64,000 nt of DNA from Pontederia crassipes. Taxonomy: Eukaryota > Streptophyta > Magnoliopsida > Commelinales > Pontederiaceae. Shown here one piece after another: positions 22,447 to 35,184 of this stretch. The number at the start of each line of letters is the position of its first letter. The first letter of the stretch is position 1. Below the pieces are notes generated by a model, which was not told the origin of the DNA, did not search any database, and was given only the letters and a program-made list of their open reading frames with translations. The stretch spans positions 10,997,501 through 11,061,500 of the forward strand of contig JAUKPH010000017.1 in assembly GCA_030549335.1 (NCBI GenBank), written 5' to 3'. A program made the translations under genes and the position numbers.

Positions 22447-23529
22447 GGCGAGCGAAGCCAAGATCACAGATTACTGAGATATAAGTTATATAATAGCGAA
22501 TGTAACACAGGAAAAAGATTACTTGTTATTATGTAATGCTAACTATGTATTTATCTTTAATCGTAATGAATTCTAATGGCCTCTCCTTGACTCTTGATGC
22601 GAAGAATATATATATATTGGTCGCAAAGTAAAGGACCAAAACAATGGTGGTTGCATTTAATAAAAGATTCCTGCCACAGTTTACTTGTTACATCAAGATG
22701 TAACAAAATCTAATTAAATTAAATGCTAATTTAACATAAAGCAAAGTTTTAATCAACTCCAAAAATATTGTTAACAATGGAAACGGCAACACGTTCAGGG
22801 CCACGAAGGGCGAGGCCAAATCGTTTTTGCAGTCCATCTCCACGCGACGCGTAAAAGTTTCTCCGGGGCATACTGTTGTTCAAGGACGAGCCAGGATGAA
22901 TTTTTAGGAGGGGTTAAAAGATAGACAATATAATATATATATATATATATATACGTATTATATCAATTTTTAAATTAAATTAAGAAATAATAATAATGAT
23001 ACTTTAGAATTATAATATAATTATTATTATTTTATTTAGATTAAAATATTTTTTATTCATCATGCATTTTTTCTTTTTACATTTATCGTGTTAAATTAAG
23101 ATATATGAAAGTAATTTTTTTATGACAACTAATTAATTTGATTTTTATATAAAAAGTAGTCAAAATTATTAGTACATATGTTATATTTTTATAAATACAC
23201 ATATTATACTACAATATTTTATAAATATACACATATTTCTCTCATTAATATAATGACATATTATAATTATGTCAAGGTCACAAAAGTAGGGGACCTTACC
23301 ATATATTTTCTATATAAATAATAATATATAATGTTTAGAAAAGTTAAGAGAGGTTAATTTTGTCTAAGTTCACAAAATTAGGGGGGCCTTATGATATATT
23401 TTATGTATGTATATAATAATATCTAGTATTATATAACTAATATTGCAAAAAGTTAGGGGGGCCATGGCCCCCCCTAACTACATGGTGGCTCTGTCTCTGC
23501 TGTTGTCTTCATCTCCTCCCGTCGAACCT
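22447..23529. other. AT-rich spacer with possible decayed element 22885-23510
   Basis: The stretch from about 22885 to 23510 has AGGGG-type runs at both ends and ends GGCCATGGCCCCCCCTAAC followed by GTGGCTCTGTC. Such edges recur in plant dispersed repeats, but I cannot assign a class. (TA)n lies near 22930-22952. No gene is seen. Confidence 0.35.
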
Positions 23530-23929
23530 ACAGCTCAAGAAACCCCAAGAAATTTGACCTGATCTGGGGGGATTTGAGAAACCGCCGTCGAACACGGTCG
23601 GTTCCACGTTGCCGCCGACGGAGAAGACGACGTGACCCTCGTAGACAGAAATTGACGATCTACAAACGCTTATGCCACGCGTGAAAATCGCTCACAGATA
23701 AGGCCGGAGGTGGAAGATGAACAGTGATTTCACTGTAGCATCAAATATCATCCGTTGATTCATTTAAGCGATTCGATCTGGTGCGTTGTTCTTGATCAAA
23801 TATGATCCGTCTGATCCTCCAGTGTTTTAATCGAATGCGTTAACTTCTTTTTAATCTGATTAATCCGCGATTCAACTGGAAAGTTGATTTTTTTTAGAGG
23901 ACAAGGGATTATACGGAGCAAAACTTCGT

Positions 23930-24345
23930 CCATATACGTGGTTTGCTGTTGAATCGCGGATGGACGCGGTAGATCGACGTGAGGTCTAAAGACGTCGGAA
24001 CCATGTGTTAGTGTTGCTAAAATTCGGATTAACTCCAACTAAAATATTTCAAATCTAAAAAAAACTAAAAAAGGGCCATCCAAGTCCAAATCTGCAAATC
24101 TAAATCTCTCGAAGAGAAACCCTCCCACATTCTCTTCCTCACATCCCTCTTCCATCCCCGATCTCATCTCCATTCTTGCAAGTCGATCTCACCTCCATCT
24201 CTCTTCCATCCCCGATCTCAACTTCAACGCCAAGCGGAAAAGCAATCTTCGAATTTTAGCAACACAAGAGACGGTTCAGACGTCTTTAGACCGCGCGAAG
24301 ATCTAGCGCATCCATCGACGATCTGATGGTAAACCACATATATGG
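23930..24345. repeat. Long inverted repeat with ~100-bp arms and 213-bp spacer
   Basis: Arm 23930-24030 is the imperfect reverse complement of 24244-24345. Both carry GGTCTAAAGACGTC and GTGTTGCTAAAATTCG in matching order when one is reversed. Most arm positions match. The spacer has two copies of CTTCCATCCCCGATCTCA. A transcript would form a long hairpin. A foldback transposon or hairpin small-RNA precursor are both possible. Confidence 0.8.
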
Positions 24346-24830
24346 AGCAAATTTTGGATTTCACCTGAATAACTTTTAATCCAATTATTGGAATCAATTT
24401 TGGATTAATTTCTCACTTAATGAGAATTAAATTATCAAAAGTAATAGCTGATTACTTAACATTTTTGGATTAATATTATTAGGTTCCTAGAAAGTTTTCT
24501 TATGCGTTCTAAATAAATTTAACACATGCATTAATTGTTGTTTTTGGATTATTGAATCAAATATTAATTTTATTTTCGGAAATTAATCTTTGATTTCTAA
24601 ATTAACTTCTAGGAGACTAACTACATCTTGGAAGGTTCAATTTTTTTTATATTAACATCATTGATTTCTAATAAGGATTTAATGGGGTGTTTGGGAGCAC
24701 AATGCTCCTATCTTTGTCCACTGGATCTGTCATCAAGGGCTGATAACACACGTGATTTTGTAGCCGTCCAATTCGTGCGTGATTGCTGCATATATGTCTA
24801 TTTTTTTCTAGTTCTTCACCCTTTCCTCTC
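24346..24830. other. AT-rich intergenic sequence
   Basis: No supported gene. A frame opening at 24628 runs into the purine-rich repeat that follows and is not convincing. Confidence 0.5.
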
Positions 24831-24831
24831 A

Positions 24832-25165
24832 GACGGCGACGACGATGGCAAGGGGTGGCGAAGGGTCGCGAGGAGGTGGCGGCGAGGGTTGGCAAAGGCG
24901 GTGGCGAAGGATCACGAGGCGGTGACGAAAGATTGTGAAACGGTGAGGGATGGCGAAGGTGGCAGCGAAGGGTCACGAGGTGACGAAGGCGGGGACAAGG
25001 GGTGGGAAAGGCGGCGAAGGGTTGCGAGGTGGTGAGGGATGACGAAGGTGGCGGCGAAGGGTCGCTAGGTGGTGAGGGATGGCGAAGGCGGCGGCGAAGG
25101 GGTGGCGACGACGACGAAAGGGTGGCGAAGGCGGTGAGGAGTCGCAAGGTCAAAGCGGCAACGTG
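24832..25165. repeat. Purine-rich degenerate minisatellite (GGCGAAGGGTCGCGAGGTG-like)
   Basis: Words such as GGCGAAGG, GTCGCGAGG and GGTGAGGGATGG recur irregularly at 15-40 bp spacing with nearly all purines plus C/T steps. Long frames on both strands arise from this composition. Confidence 0.7.
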
Positions 25166-25259
25166 TGGCATGAGCGTTGGCGAGGGGGATCTTGAGCGAG
25201 GTCAACGACCGGCGTGGGGAAGCGGCAACCTGCGATACGAGGTCGGGACGACGATGAGT

Positions 25260-26999
25260 GAGAACGTGAAGGAGGTCGAAGGATCTCCACCACTGCTTTT
25301 CAATCCAATGATCCCTGATAATGTAATAGATCATGTGAATATGATGACGATGATTGACAAGAATTTAGCTACTGCTAGGTAGCCTTTGTATGTGGCATCT
25401 ATGCTTAACCTCTCGCCACCGTATTTTGACATGGATGTCACTATTGTTCTCATCAAAATTATCTTGGATCTATCATCTATCTTGTCCATTGAGCAAGACA
25501 CGAGTAAGAAAAAAAAAAGAAAATTGAAATCTTTTAGCCTAAAGAAATTGAGAATGTCGGAGGTGCATCTATCATCTTCGCGTCCAACGCCGGCCCGAGC
25601 GCAAGGTTGTCGTCCTCCGTGCCGTTGGAGGCATCAGCCAGCCCCTCTCCCTCCTCTGAGAAGAGTTTCCTCATCAAACTACTGTGGTAGCGATATAGTC
25701 CTCCATCGACAGCAGCTGCTCACCACTCAACGTCACGCCGAACATATCCCATCCTCCTCGTCCACTCTGGGGTCCAAGGCTCGGCGCTAGTATACAAAAT
25801 ATCAAGCATGCAGATGGACCATTATGGAGGTCGATGCTTTTGCTGTCGTCGTCGACAAAAGTCGCTAGTTTTTGCTTGATATCGTTGCACTGGAGTTGGA
25901 TGGACGTCAATGTTGCTCGATTCCTGTAGAGATCACCGCAAGTATCTGTTCCTCTATTTAAACTATTTTTTCTAAGTAAACTGACCGTCTTCTTGAGCGA
26001 GGAACATGTATTTATTATAACACTTAATATTTAGGTCTTTTGAAAAAAAATGATACATGTATTATGACACCAATTCATATTCCACAAAACAATTTATGGA
26101 AAAAAAATTTATGGAACATGTATACAAATTGAGAAAAAAGATAATTATCAATGTTGAATGGAGAGCAACTTGAAACTACCATTTGACTATGAGTTTATAA
26201 GATATAAGAAGAAGATCTCAAACAATGAGATTTTTCAAACTGACTTATAATTAAGCTTATCCATAAGGTGCCTAAATCATACATTAGATGAATATGCAAA
26301 ATGTCAAGACTATTAATTTGTTAAGATAAAATGACTTTGAGATGAAAAAGGAATAATAGAAGAGAATCTTATATCTTCTTATATCTTATATTTATCTAAA
26401 GCTCATTCTTAAGTAGCAGTTTCAAAGCGATGCATGCTCACAATGGTTACTTACCTTTTTTGTCATTTTTTTGATAGAAAAATGGAAGCCTTGCATTTTT
26501 TTTCTCTCTCTCTCATTAAGCGGTGCTTCTTCATCTCCACAGGCAGCCGTTTGATCTCTCAGCCTCTCCATGCTTCTTCGTCTTGCGGCAACCGTTTTTC
26601 CCCTCAGATGACAGCCATTTTTTTTCCAAGTGAGTTTAAAAGAAGGCATCCATACTCAAGCTCCGCACAAAACAAACAACATTTTCTTTAGTTTTTCTCC
26701 TTCCATGACGACGCGACATTAGGGAGGTGATCACCTCTTTTTGTACTTATAATCCCTGCAATTAAATCCACAATTTTACATAAAAGTCGGACATATTTAA
26801 ATGTTTTGATTAATTTTTAGTGAAAAAGTTGAACGAGTAAAACAAAGGACTAACCACTTTTCGAAATTTGAATTTTGAACAAGGATGAAACATAAGTGAA
26901 GGGAAAAAACAGGAAGGGAGAAGGAGGAGAGAGAGGGCAGAGGGAAAAGAAAAAGAAGACGAAGGCAAGAAAGAAGAATGAAGAACTAAAGAAGAATTT
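25260..26999. other. Intergenic sequence, unidentified coding-like fragment at 25560-25910
   Basis: A GC-richer patch gives a 78-codon minus-strand frame (25910-25674) containing GVTLSGEQLLSMEDYIATTVV. I cannot place it in a family. The remainder is AT-rich with no gene seen. Confidence 0.4.
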
Positions 27000-27783
27000 T
27001 AGGATTCTCTCGTGAAACAAACTTTGTTGATGCTGATTCTTTATTCCGACCTTTTGATATTTTGAAGTTGACTTTTCATTTCATTTACATGATGCATGGC
27101 TATTTAGAATTTACATTTGATTTCAATTAGATCGAGAGACCAATTGTCTTTCTTTCTTTCTGCTCTGGCCGATTTTATCCGAGAGGAGAAATCAGCCATC
27201 CTGATTGCTATGCCTCTAGTAATTGTTGATCTATATTTTGTTAGATAGATCGAGAGATCTACGAAAGTGAGTTTTATGAGATGAGAATCCTGACAGTCGA
27301 GTGAGGAGTCAATTCGCGTTCTGATCATTAGTGTAAGATTAATAGGTTGGGTTGTAAGAATCGAGAGATCGAACCCTTCTATCGATTAGAGATGAGGGTT
27401 TCCTTAATCGGTGATCTTAAATTAGTGATCGGTAGTAATTCCCCTTCTTGATGAACGGATACGTCAATTGCAATAGCATCAACAAGTTAATCATGAGAGA
27501 ATCCTTCCCTTCACTCCTTAATCTTTTCTTACCTTATTTCCTTATTTTTTTTATCTAAGTTCATTCACGCATCTAGTTCATTCTTTTATAATTCTGTTAC
27601 AATTTCCGAGGTATAAATAGAGTAATTAATTAATCTAAATCAACGGGGTTACGACACTCAGGGTTTTTACTCGATCTATGCACTTGCAGTTGCGTGAACT
27701 CTCGAATAAAATTTAAAATGTGGCTAGAATTTCCTTTTTTATGTGAAAATTCACAATTTCACAACTACGATAAGTTCACGTCA
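27000..27783 (+). repeat. Right part of an LTR of an Athila-like gypsy element (element A)
   Basis: The segment ends TTCACGTCA directly before AGTTTT and a tRNA-Asp-type primer site at 27790, so it must be the end of a 5' LTR. The left edge is not identifiable because no partner LTR is in the window. 27000 is only a nominal start. Confidence 0.5.
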
Positions 27784-27789
27784 AGTTTT

Positions 27790-27807
27790 TGGCACCGTTG
27801 CCAGGGA
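27790..27807 (+). other. Primer binding site (tRNA-Asp type), element A
   Basis: TGGCACCGTTGCCAGGGA, a near match to the TGGCGCCGTTGCCGGGGA site typical of Athila/Tat gypsy elements. Confidence 0.75.
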
Positions 27808-27903
27808 TTTCGATTAATTAATTCCTTTCTTTTTATCTCTGTTTAGTTTAATTAAGTGCTACTCACGGCTGAATCTTTATTTTTGATTTCAGGGATTAGT
27901 ATA

Positions 27904-29475
27904 TGCCCAGAAACGTTCACAGTCAATTACTTGAATTAGACCCTGAAATAGATCGAACTTTTAAGAGAAGGGTACGAGAATACAAGCATAGAACATCCAT
28001 TTTTAAGGTACAAGCAGCACTCAATCTATAGAGTTCGAGGATAATTCTGGTCCAGAGATAGAAATGATTGCTGAACAAGAAGAGCCAATTCAACCGCGAC
28101 CACCGGTTCCATCATTAGAAGAACTCTATACTCCTACCGCAGATGGACTGGAGTCTACAATTCTGAAGCCTGCCATTCAAGCCAATAATTTCGAGTTAAA
28201 ATCATCTCTAATCTCTACGATCAAACAAAACCAATTTGGAGGAACCCCAGATGAAGACCCAAATCAACACCTTAAAGATTTTCTGGAAATATGCGAGACA
28301 ACTAAGCTAAATGGGATATCGCCAGAAGCATTGAGACTGAGGGTCTTCTCTTTCTCGCTAAGGGGTAAAGTCAAATAATGGTTACAATCATTGGAACTCC
28401 GGGAATTAACTACCTAGGAGCAACTAGTAAAAGCATTTCTGTCGGAATATTTCCCTCCTAGCAAAACTATAAGAATTAGAAATCAAGTCATTAATTTCGT
28501 GCAAAAAGACCAAGAGACATTGTATGAAGCTTGACAAAGGTTTAAGACATTACTGAGGTCGTGCCCTCATCATGGTTTAAGCAAATGGATTTTGATTCAG
28601 TCCTTCCACAATGGACTCAATTACACCTTAAAAATGGCACTTGACAACGCTGTAGATGGTGTGTTTATAAAGAAAAAATGTAGATGAAGCTTACCAACTT
28701 ATAGAAGAAATAGTTAGGAATCAATATTTCCTGGCTCATTCAAGGTCTAATGAGTTTGTAGCATTAACTCAAACTCGACTTGGCGGTGAGGATTTTTCTT
28801 CCAAGGTGGAGTATATAGTTCAAAAAGCAATTAGTCGACTGGGACTCAATGAAGCTACTCCAACTATCAATATGATAGCAAGATATTGTGAAATATGTGG
28901 TTCACCCGATCACATTTCTGTGCACTGTGAGCTATTAAAATAGCAAGGGCACCAACAACAAGCTAATGCTATAGGCCCTTATCCATCGAATAATGACCCA
29001 TATTCTAACACTTTCAATTCAGGATGGAGAAACAATCCAAAGTTTTCTTACAGAGATAATCCTCAACAAAACCAGGCTCCCATTTGGCAAAACAGATTCA
29101 ATCAGAGAGCACAACCTCAAAATTCCTCGACAGAACAAGGGTCATCTTCTACCAACAAGCTAGAAGTAATGATGGAGAAATATATGTCAAAACAGGACAC
29201 TCTGATTCAAAAAATGTTTGAGAAAATTGAAAGCCTCTTCATTCATAACAAAATGTTGGAAAATCAGATAGCTCAACAAGTTGTGTCATCTTTAAGACAA
29301 CCAGAGATCTTACCTGGACAGCCAGAGAAGAATCCAAAAGAGCAAGTCCAAGCTGTAACTTTAAGAAGTGGGAAGACAACTGATAATACTAAAAGAACAA
29401 GACCAGAAGTCTCGACAGAGGCAACAGAGGAAGTTGGTGACCAAAATCAGACAGCTCAACCAGAGGACACAATCA
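27904..29475 (+). pseudogene. Athila-like gag remnant of element A
   Basis: The ATG at 27904 opens LELDPEIDRTFKRR, typical of the gag start in this group. The best open part, 28064-28378, codes a capsid segment with NNFELKSSLISTIKQNQFGG and DEDPNQHLKDFLEIC. A zinc knuckle CEICGSPDHISVHC lies near 28890-28935. A Gln/Asn-rich tail with KNPKEQVQAVTLRSGK follows at 29169-29510. Several stops interrupt the frame. The element is cut near 29475, where chromovirus LTR sequence begins. Confidence 0.85.
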
Positions 29476-29705
29476 ATAGTTATCATTTTCTCTATTTTTC
29501 GCATTTATGAATTTGGATGTAATTCAGATACTATGGTTATCATGGAGATTTTGTAATACTTTGAAACTTCCGCTATTTTCTCTATTGTTGATTTGTCATT
29601 GTTTTCATGGAGTTTTAGTCAATCTTTGGTCAAAGTTATAGTGTTTTCGTAGCTCCTTCAAAGAGATCCTCGCCACGTGGCGTTGATCGATTTGGGGACG
29701 TTACA
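29476..29705 (+). repeat. 3' portion of a chromovirus LTR (D family)
   Basis: Matches 50175-50415 closely and ends GTTACA directly before a tRNA-Met primer site. The join to element A is at a shared TAGTTATC word. Confidence 0.85.
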
Positions 29706-29872
29706 TTTATGGTATCAGAGCCACTGTTCGGACTCTTTTGATGTCTTATTGCATAGTATGGTATAAGAAAGGTTCATGTGCTATCGCTGAGCTGTCGTCA
29801 CACTCTTCACCAAAAGAGGACCGTAAGTCAAATTCATATTTATTATATGGTATTGGTTTTGAATGTATTGTT
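29706..29872 (+). mobile_element. Chromovirus primer site and leader fragment
   Basis: TTTATGGTATCAGAGCC begins the leader, and the rest matches 50416-50582. The match ends at about 29872, where element B's polypurine tract starts. Confidence 0.8.
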
Positions 29873-29877
29873 CATGT

Positions 29878-29888
29878 GCTTGGGGGAG
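29878..29888 (+). other. Polypurine tract remnant upstream of left LTR of element B
   Basis: GCTTGGGGGAG followed by TT lies just before the LTR start TGATGCATGC, the arrangement expected at a 3' LTR, not a 5' LTR. Confidence 0.75.
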
Positions 29889-29890
29889 TT

Positions 29891-31518
29891 TGATGCATGC
29901 AAAATACAACATATTTTAGTTTATTATTTAAATTAATTTTTCTGTAATTTGATCATGGCATGCATAATTTTTTATCACTTTTAGTCATAATTCTGGATTT
30001 ATTAATTTTAATTATTAATTTTTTGAATATTTTAATTGTGGATGGATTAATTAAATTGTGACTATTATTTTGTAGGAGAAATCGAATACATGATTATCAC
30101 GATTATATTTGATCAAAGATTGGACGTATTGGTCGAGAACTTCGAGTTGGGCAATTATCGGCCGAGATTTGTGGGTGCAAACAACACATGTTTTGGCCAA
30201 GATTCAAAAGTCTTTTATCGTTTTGGCCGAGATATGAAGGGGTAAAGATAAAATTGTTTGGGCGTAACGAGATTTAATTCTTTATTTTGGCCGAGATATG
30301 AAGGGGTAAAGATAAAAGAATTTCGTTTTGGCCGAGATTCAAAGGGGGTAAAGATAAGAAAGATTTATCTTTGGGCGTAATGATGAAAAGGATTTATCGT
30401 ATTGGCCGAGTTTATCCCGTAAATTTAAATCCAGCCATACGATGTCACGATCGTGATCAAACTGAAGGCCGTCCGCACCCTATAAATAGAGGAGGAAGCC
30501 ATCATCCCAACTGGTGCTTTGAAGTTCAGGTTTCTTCCACGGCGAGTCATGAGCTCTGCAGGCTACGACCAAGAGGAGAGAAGTGCGATGGCTGAAAGTT
30601 GATCGCGACCCTGATCAAGTCCGAGAGGCTGCCCAACTATCTGCCCAATTCAAGAGCTCTACTTTTATTTTGGGTGCAATTTTTTCAATTATTATTATTA
30701 TTTTATTATTATCTCTCCATAATTTCTAGGATGAACTCTATACTTTTATTTATTTCATTTTAGGAGATTATTATTGAATGTAAACTATTTGGACCCTATA
30801 TTATTTGTTTTAATCTTTTCTGATCAATTAGTTAATTGTGCTTAGTGCTTTTGATTTAATTATTTGGATTTCTGAGTTGAGTAATTACCAGTTTGTGGAC
30901 TATTTGATTTCAGAATTCATTAATTAAATTAATTGATTTTATGTGAAATTAATAATTAACATAAATTTGATAACTAATGTGCGGAGAATCAAGTTTATGT
31001 AGTCTGTTAATCTATACTAGTTTGTGGAGTGATTAACAGTCTAGGATTTTTATATTAATGCATCTTAATTTTAATCTTATCTGACGAATACCAGTTTGTG
31101 GGACTTTAGGTTTGATTAAATTTAAGATAGTTTGATTTGCCGGATTAAATAGCAGAATTACCAGTTTGTGGACTTTGTGATGTTAATCTTGCAAATTAAT
31201 AACTTAGGAAAATTCCTAATCCATCTTTAAAGATTAAATTTATCTTTTATGATTCAAATATTTATCCTGATCTATTTTCATCATAAGGCCTAACTTCAAC
31301 ACCACTATCTTATCTTTATCTTATTTTCTTTATTTTATTTTACAAAACCCTTTTCCAAAAAATCCATGTTTTTCCTCTCTTATTAATTTATAAATTCAGA
31401 TATTAAATTAATAATATTTCTCGTGGGTTCGACACTCTTTACTTCTTTTTACTATATTACTTGAGCGACTAGTGCACTTGCTAGCGATTCTATTTTGCTA
31501 CATCATTTCAACGCATCA
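29891..31518 (+). repeat. Left LTR of element B (1628 bp)
   Basis: Starts TGATGCATGCAAAATAC and ends AACGCATCA before the primer site. The first ~440 bp match 46045-46535. It contains repeated TTTTGGCCGAGAT words and a TATA box at 30481. ACCAGTTTGTGGACT-type phrases recur four or five times between 30885 and 31185. Confidence 0.88.
30481..30488 (+). promoter_or_regulatory. TATA box in element B LTR
   Basis: TATAAATAGAGG in a locally GC-richer context, the likely start of element B transcription. Confidence 0.65.
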
Positions 31519-31524
31519 AGTTTT

Positions 31525-31542
31525 TGGCGCCGTTGCTGGGGA
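31525..31542 (+). other. Primer binding site (tRNA-Asp type), element B
   Basis: TGGCGCCGTTGCTGGGGA, one mismatch from the Athila-type consensus. Confidence 0.85.
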
Positions 31543-31699
31543 ATATTTTATTAATTAATTTCTGATATTTATGAATTATTAGGAGATGTAAATAAATTGT
31601 AAATAATTCTTTGTAAATATGTACTATTTTAATTATTTTTATTTTTCTGTGAATAAACTAACATTTTTTTTCTTTTGCAGATAAAGGTCACGACATTTT

Positions 31700-32960
31700 T
31701 TTAAATTTGTTGACTTTCGGCTGATATTCTGACGCCGATTGGATTTTTTAAATTACGTGGACTTGTTGTTTTACGACCGAGGTATATTTTGTTGGCTTTA
31801 CTGATTTTACGGCTCACAAAATCGATTGAGTTCTAATCTTCTATTTTACGACCGTAATGCTTTATCCGAACGTTGTTTTACACCATGACCATACAATGAT
31901 GATTTGACCTTGTTTCGGCCAACAATTTGTGAATTGTTCTTTATGCCTTATTTGGATCACGTTTCATTGGCCTCATATGAATTTTATTCCTTCTCGGCCG
32001 TAAAGTTTTAATAGTTTGAACTTTTCATATTGATTTGACTTTGTTTTGGCCAAAGTGATTTATTCTTTCTCGGCCGTAAAGGATCACGTTTTGACTTAAT
32101 TCACTTTCGGCCGTAATGATTCAATTGTCGACGTAAGAGTTGGGGTAATATTCTCAAGTTTCATTCGACTTTATTTCGGCCGAAACCCTATTTTGATTTA
32201 CAATCGTGTTGACTTCATCTCGGTCGTAATATACTTCTGATTGATGTGACCTCGTTTCGGCTTAATTGATAATTTTTATCTTTACGGTCGAGATTCACTT
32301 TATCTATATGATCGAATTGATTTCTCTCTTGTTTTCAATATTGATTAAGTATTCGATTAACGGCCGAGAATTGTTTTCTTCATTGTGTTTGCGGCTGAAA
32401 TTTGAATATTAATTACGATTTAATTCTCTGAAGTGCATGATTTCGTGTTATTATTCCTTTTATGGCTTGAATTTTCATCTCCGCCGAGAATTGATCTCTT
32501 AATCTTTTCGTTCCTTTCTCGGCCGTAATGGAACATCTCGCGACGTAAGAATTGATTCTCAAGTTTCATTTGATTTGGCCGAAACTCTGATAGTTTTCTG
32601 TTTTACATCCCATTGAATCAAATTTTCGACTTCGGTTCTTTACGCCAGGAGTCAATTTAATTCTTTTTCGATCGAGATAATTCATCGCCGTGCTAATTTT
32701 TTACGACATCTTACGACGTTGTTTCGGCCATAATCCAACAAGTTTTACGCATTCATGTTGATTAATCCTTTGGACACTGTTTTACGGTCGAACGAGTGCA
32801 TAATTTTTATGATTATCTATTTGATTTACTTTCGGTCGAGTTATTTGGCATTTGAATTGGTTTGAAGAACCTCCGTTTGCGGCCGTAATTAGGTTTATGA
32901 AAAGTTCCTCTCGGAAGTTAATTTTAATGACGAATTTTCAATTTTATCAAGCCGAAAAAC
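31700..32960 (+). repeat. Leader with dispersed TTACGGCCGA-type motifs
   Basis: CGGCCGTAA, TTTCGGCC, ACGGCCGAGA and variants recur some twenty or more times between primer site and gag, irregularly spaced. The DNA between is AT-rich, so the GC words stand out. No coding frame covers the region. Confidence 0.75.
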
Positions 32961-33069
32961 TTTTTTTTTATTAAAATCGTATTTCTTTTTCTTGTATATA
33001 TTTTTATTTTATTTTATTTTATTCTTTTATCTTACTGAAAATTGGTTGTTGCAGGTATTATTGAATATT

Positions 33070-34137
33070 TAATCACAACCAATCCTGGAATTTTCTGATA
33101 GTTCCAGACATCACACGAGGAGTTCAAATCTAATTTTGGAATTTGATCCTGAAATTGAAAGGACTTCTCGCCAATTACGAAGGAATATTAGAAAAATGGC
33201 TGAACAAGCACGCGACAATTCGAAACTAGAGCAACAAAATGAACTAGTTCCGCCACAGAATAATCGGCGAGAAGATGAAGCAGAACTCTCTATGAGAGAA
33301 TATATCTCGGCCAGATATAATGACCGAGAATCATGCATTGTGCTGCCTGAAATCAATGCAAATAATTTTGAGATCAATTCGGCAATCGTGAGGATGATAC
33401 AAGCATCTCAATTTGGAGGAGGATTTCATGAAGATCCTCACGATCACCTTGACAAATTTCTTGCCACTTTTAGCACTTTTAGAAATAATAATGTTTCTAC
33501 TAAAGTTATTCATTTATTATTATTTCCACAATCCTTATGTGACAAAGCTTCTACATGGTTCAAAACTTTGCCTGCAAGATCAGTTCACTCATGGTTGGAG
33601 CTGGTAGAAAAGTTTGTTGGAAAATATTGCCCACCACAAAAAGCAGGCAAATATCGAAGAGAATTAAGGGCATTTGTTCAATATGACAATGAGACATTAT
33701 ATGAGGCATGGGAATGATATAAGGAAGTGTTAGCCAGAGTTCCTGATAATAGGATTCCAAAGTGGCAAGTGATGAAAGATTTCTACTATGGATTGCGAGC
33801 CCCTGATCAAGATAAGCTCAATCAATCAGCAAGAGGGACAGTGCTGGGATCTAAACGTCCTAGTGAGATACATAATATAATTGAAGCTGTAGTCCTCAAG
33901 TCAAGTCAAGAAAGGAGACCATCTCGCCGAACTCAGGATGTACATGCTGCACAAGGAACACAATCTTCGGAAATAGTGGCTCAGTTGGAGTCACTTAATC
34001 AAAAATTCGAGCAGATGATGTCACTAATGGAAAATCCAAGCAATTATAGCCCTACAGGTAACACTTCAGATTTAAATCAAATTGAAAATGCTAACTTTAT
34101 TTCTAACCCATTTTTCAGGAGCAACGATTAAGGTTGG
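33070..34137 (+). pseudogene. Athila-like gag of element B, first part
   Basis: The frame begins near LEFDPEIERTSRQLRRNIR and contains LPEINANNFEINSAIVRMIQ, FGGGFHEDPHDHLDKFLATF, ASTWFKTLP and KYCPPQKAGKYRRELRAF, the capsid pattern of the retrotransposon gag family. A TGA at 33715-33717 interrupts the frame, probably a former Arg codon, and the same frame continues to 34131. Element C was inserted just beyond. Confidence 0.88.
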
Positions 34138-34142
34138 AAACA
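34138..34142. repeat. Target-site duplication AAACA (left of element C)
   Basis: AAACA precedes the LTR start. The right copy is AGACA at 41455-41459, one mismatch. Confidence 0.7.
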
Positions 34143-35160
34143 TGATCACTAGCTGATCACTATATGTTTCTAGCTCATTTTAGATGCAATTCATACATAT
34201 CGAGTCCCACTTTTGCCTATTTTTGGGCCAATTATACTTGGAATGCATACATTGTAATAACTAGTTGATATTCCTCATTTCATACTTAATTCCATGTGCA
34301 TAGAGGTTCTGAAATGCCAAAATCCATTAATATTTAAATTCTATGCCAAGTTATCATTTTGAGAATAAGTTATCATTCCTATATGTCAAGTTATCATTAT
34401 TTTGAATGAACTGATTTTCAATGGTTTTCTTGCCCTAAATCCATCATTATCATGTATAAATCATATTTGGATAGTCACATCTCAACTTGTGCAAAGTTTT
34501 AAGTTCATTTGAACAAGTTATCATTTTTCCTTTGCCAAGTTATCATTTGTGCAATTTCAAGTTATCATTTCAGAATTTCTTTGAATTGTAAAAATCAGCA
34601 TTGAGCCTTCATTTGAATCCATTGATAACTTGATTTTCAGTGAGGACCCTTTTTTGATTCAACCTAGCTAATAACTATATGATCATATATTGCTTAGTTA
34701 GAGGCTAATTGAGCTGTGGGAACAGCCATTTTCAGGTTGAATCAAAAGTTGAACATTTAATGATAACTTGATCCATTCCATCCTTAATTAATTTAGATGA
34801 ACCCCAAATCCTAGAAGAACCTTCCTCATTGATAGTTAAACCTTTCTAGCCATTAATTTAGTAATTATAATTCAGTTTTGCAAAAGTTTTCAAACCCCAA
34901 AATCTGTTATCATTCTGCACTTGTTAAAAAACTGTTTTCATTTTCAACTTAAAAATCTATTTTTAGCCATTAGAGTAGAACTAATCTAGATTATTTTAGG
35001 GTGTCTTAGACTTCAAATTCTTGTGAATACGACAACGTGAGTCTACTATAACTTACCTGTGCACTTGCAGCTAGTGAGTTGGAAGACAAAAAATTTAAAA
35101 ATTTGACCATTTCTTTAATTTCAGCAAGTTATCACTACTCAATCTCAAATATCACTATCA
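34143..35160 (+). repeat. 5' LTR of element C, internally deleted (1018 bp)
   Basis: Matches the 3' LTR at both ends but lacks about 1.78 kb corresponding to 39066-40849, which includes the probable TATA box. It contains at least eight AAGTTATCATT motifs. Confidence 0.9.
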
Positions 35161-35166
35161 AGTTTT

Positions 35167-35184
35167 TGGCGCCGTTGTCGAGGA
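35167..35184 (+). other. Primer binding site (tRNA-Asp type), element C
   Basis: TGGCGCCGTTGTCGAGGA, two or three mismatches from the consensus, directly after the LTR. Confidence 0.8.

Noticed and set aside
24628-25382. 135- and 126-codon Arg/Gly-rich frames and their minus-strand partners
   Set aside because: They run through a purine-rich degenerate minisatellite and have no conserved motif.
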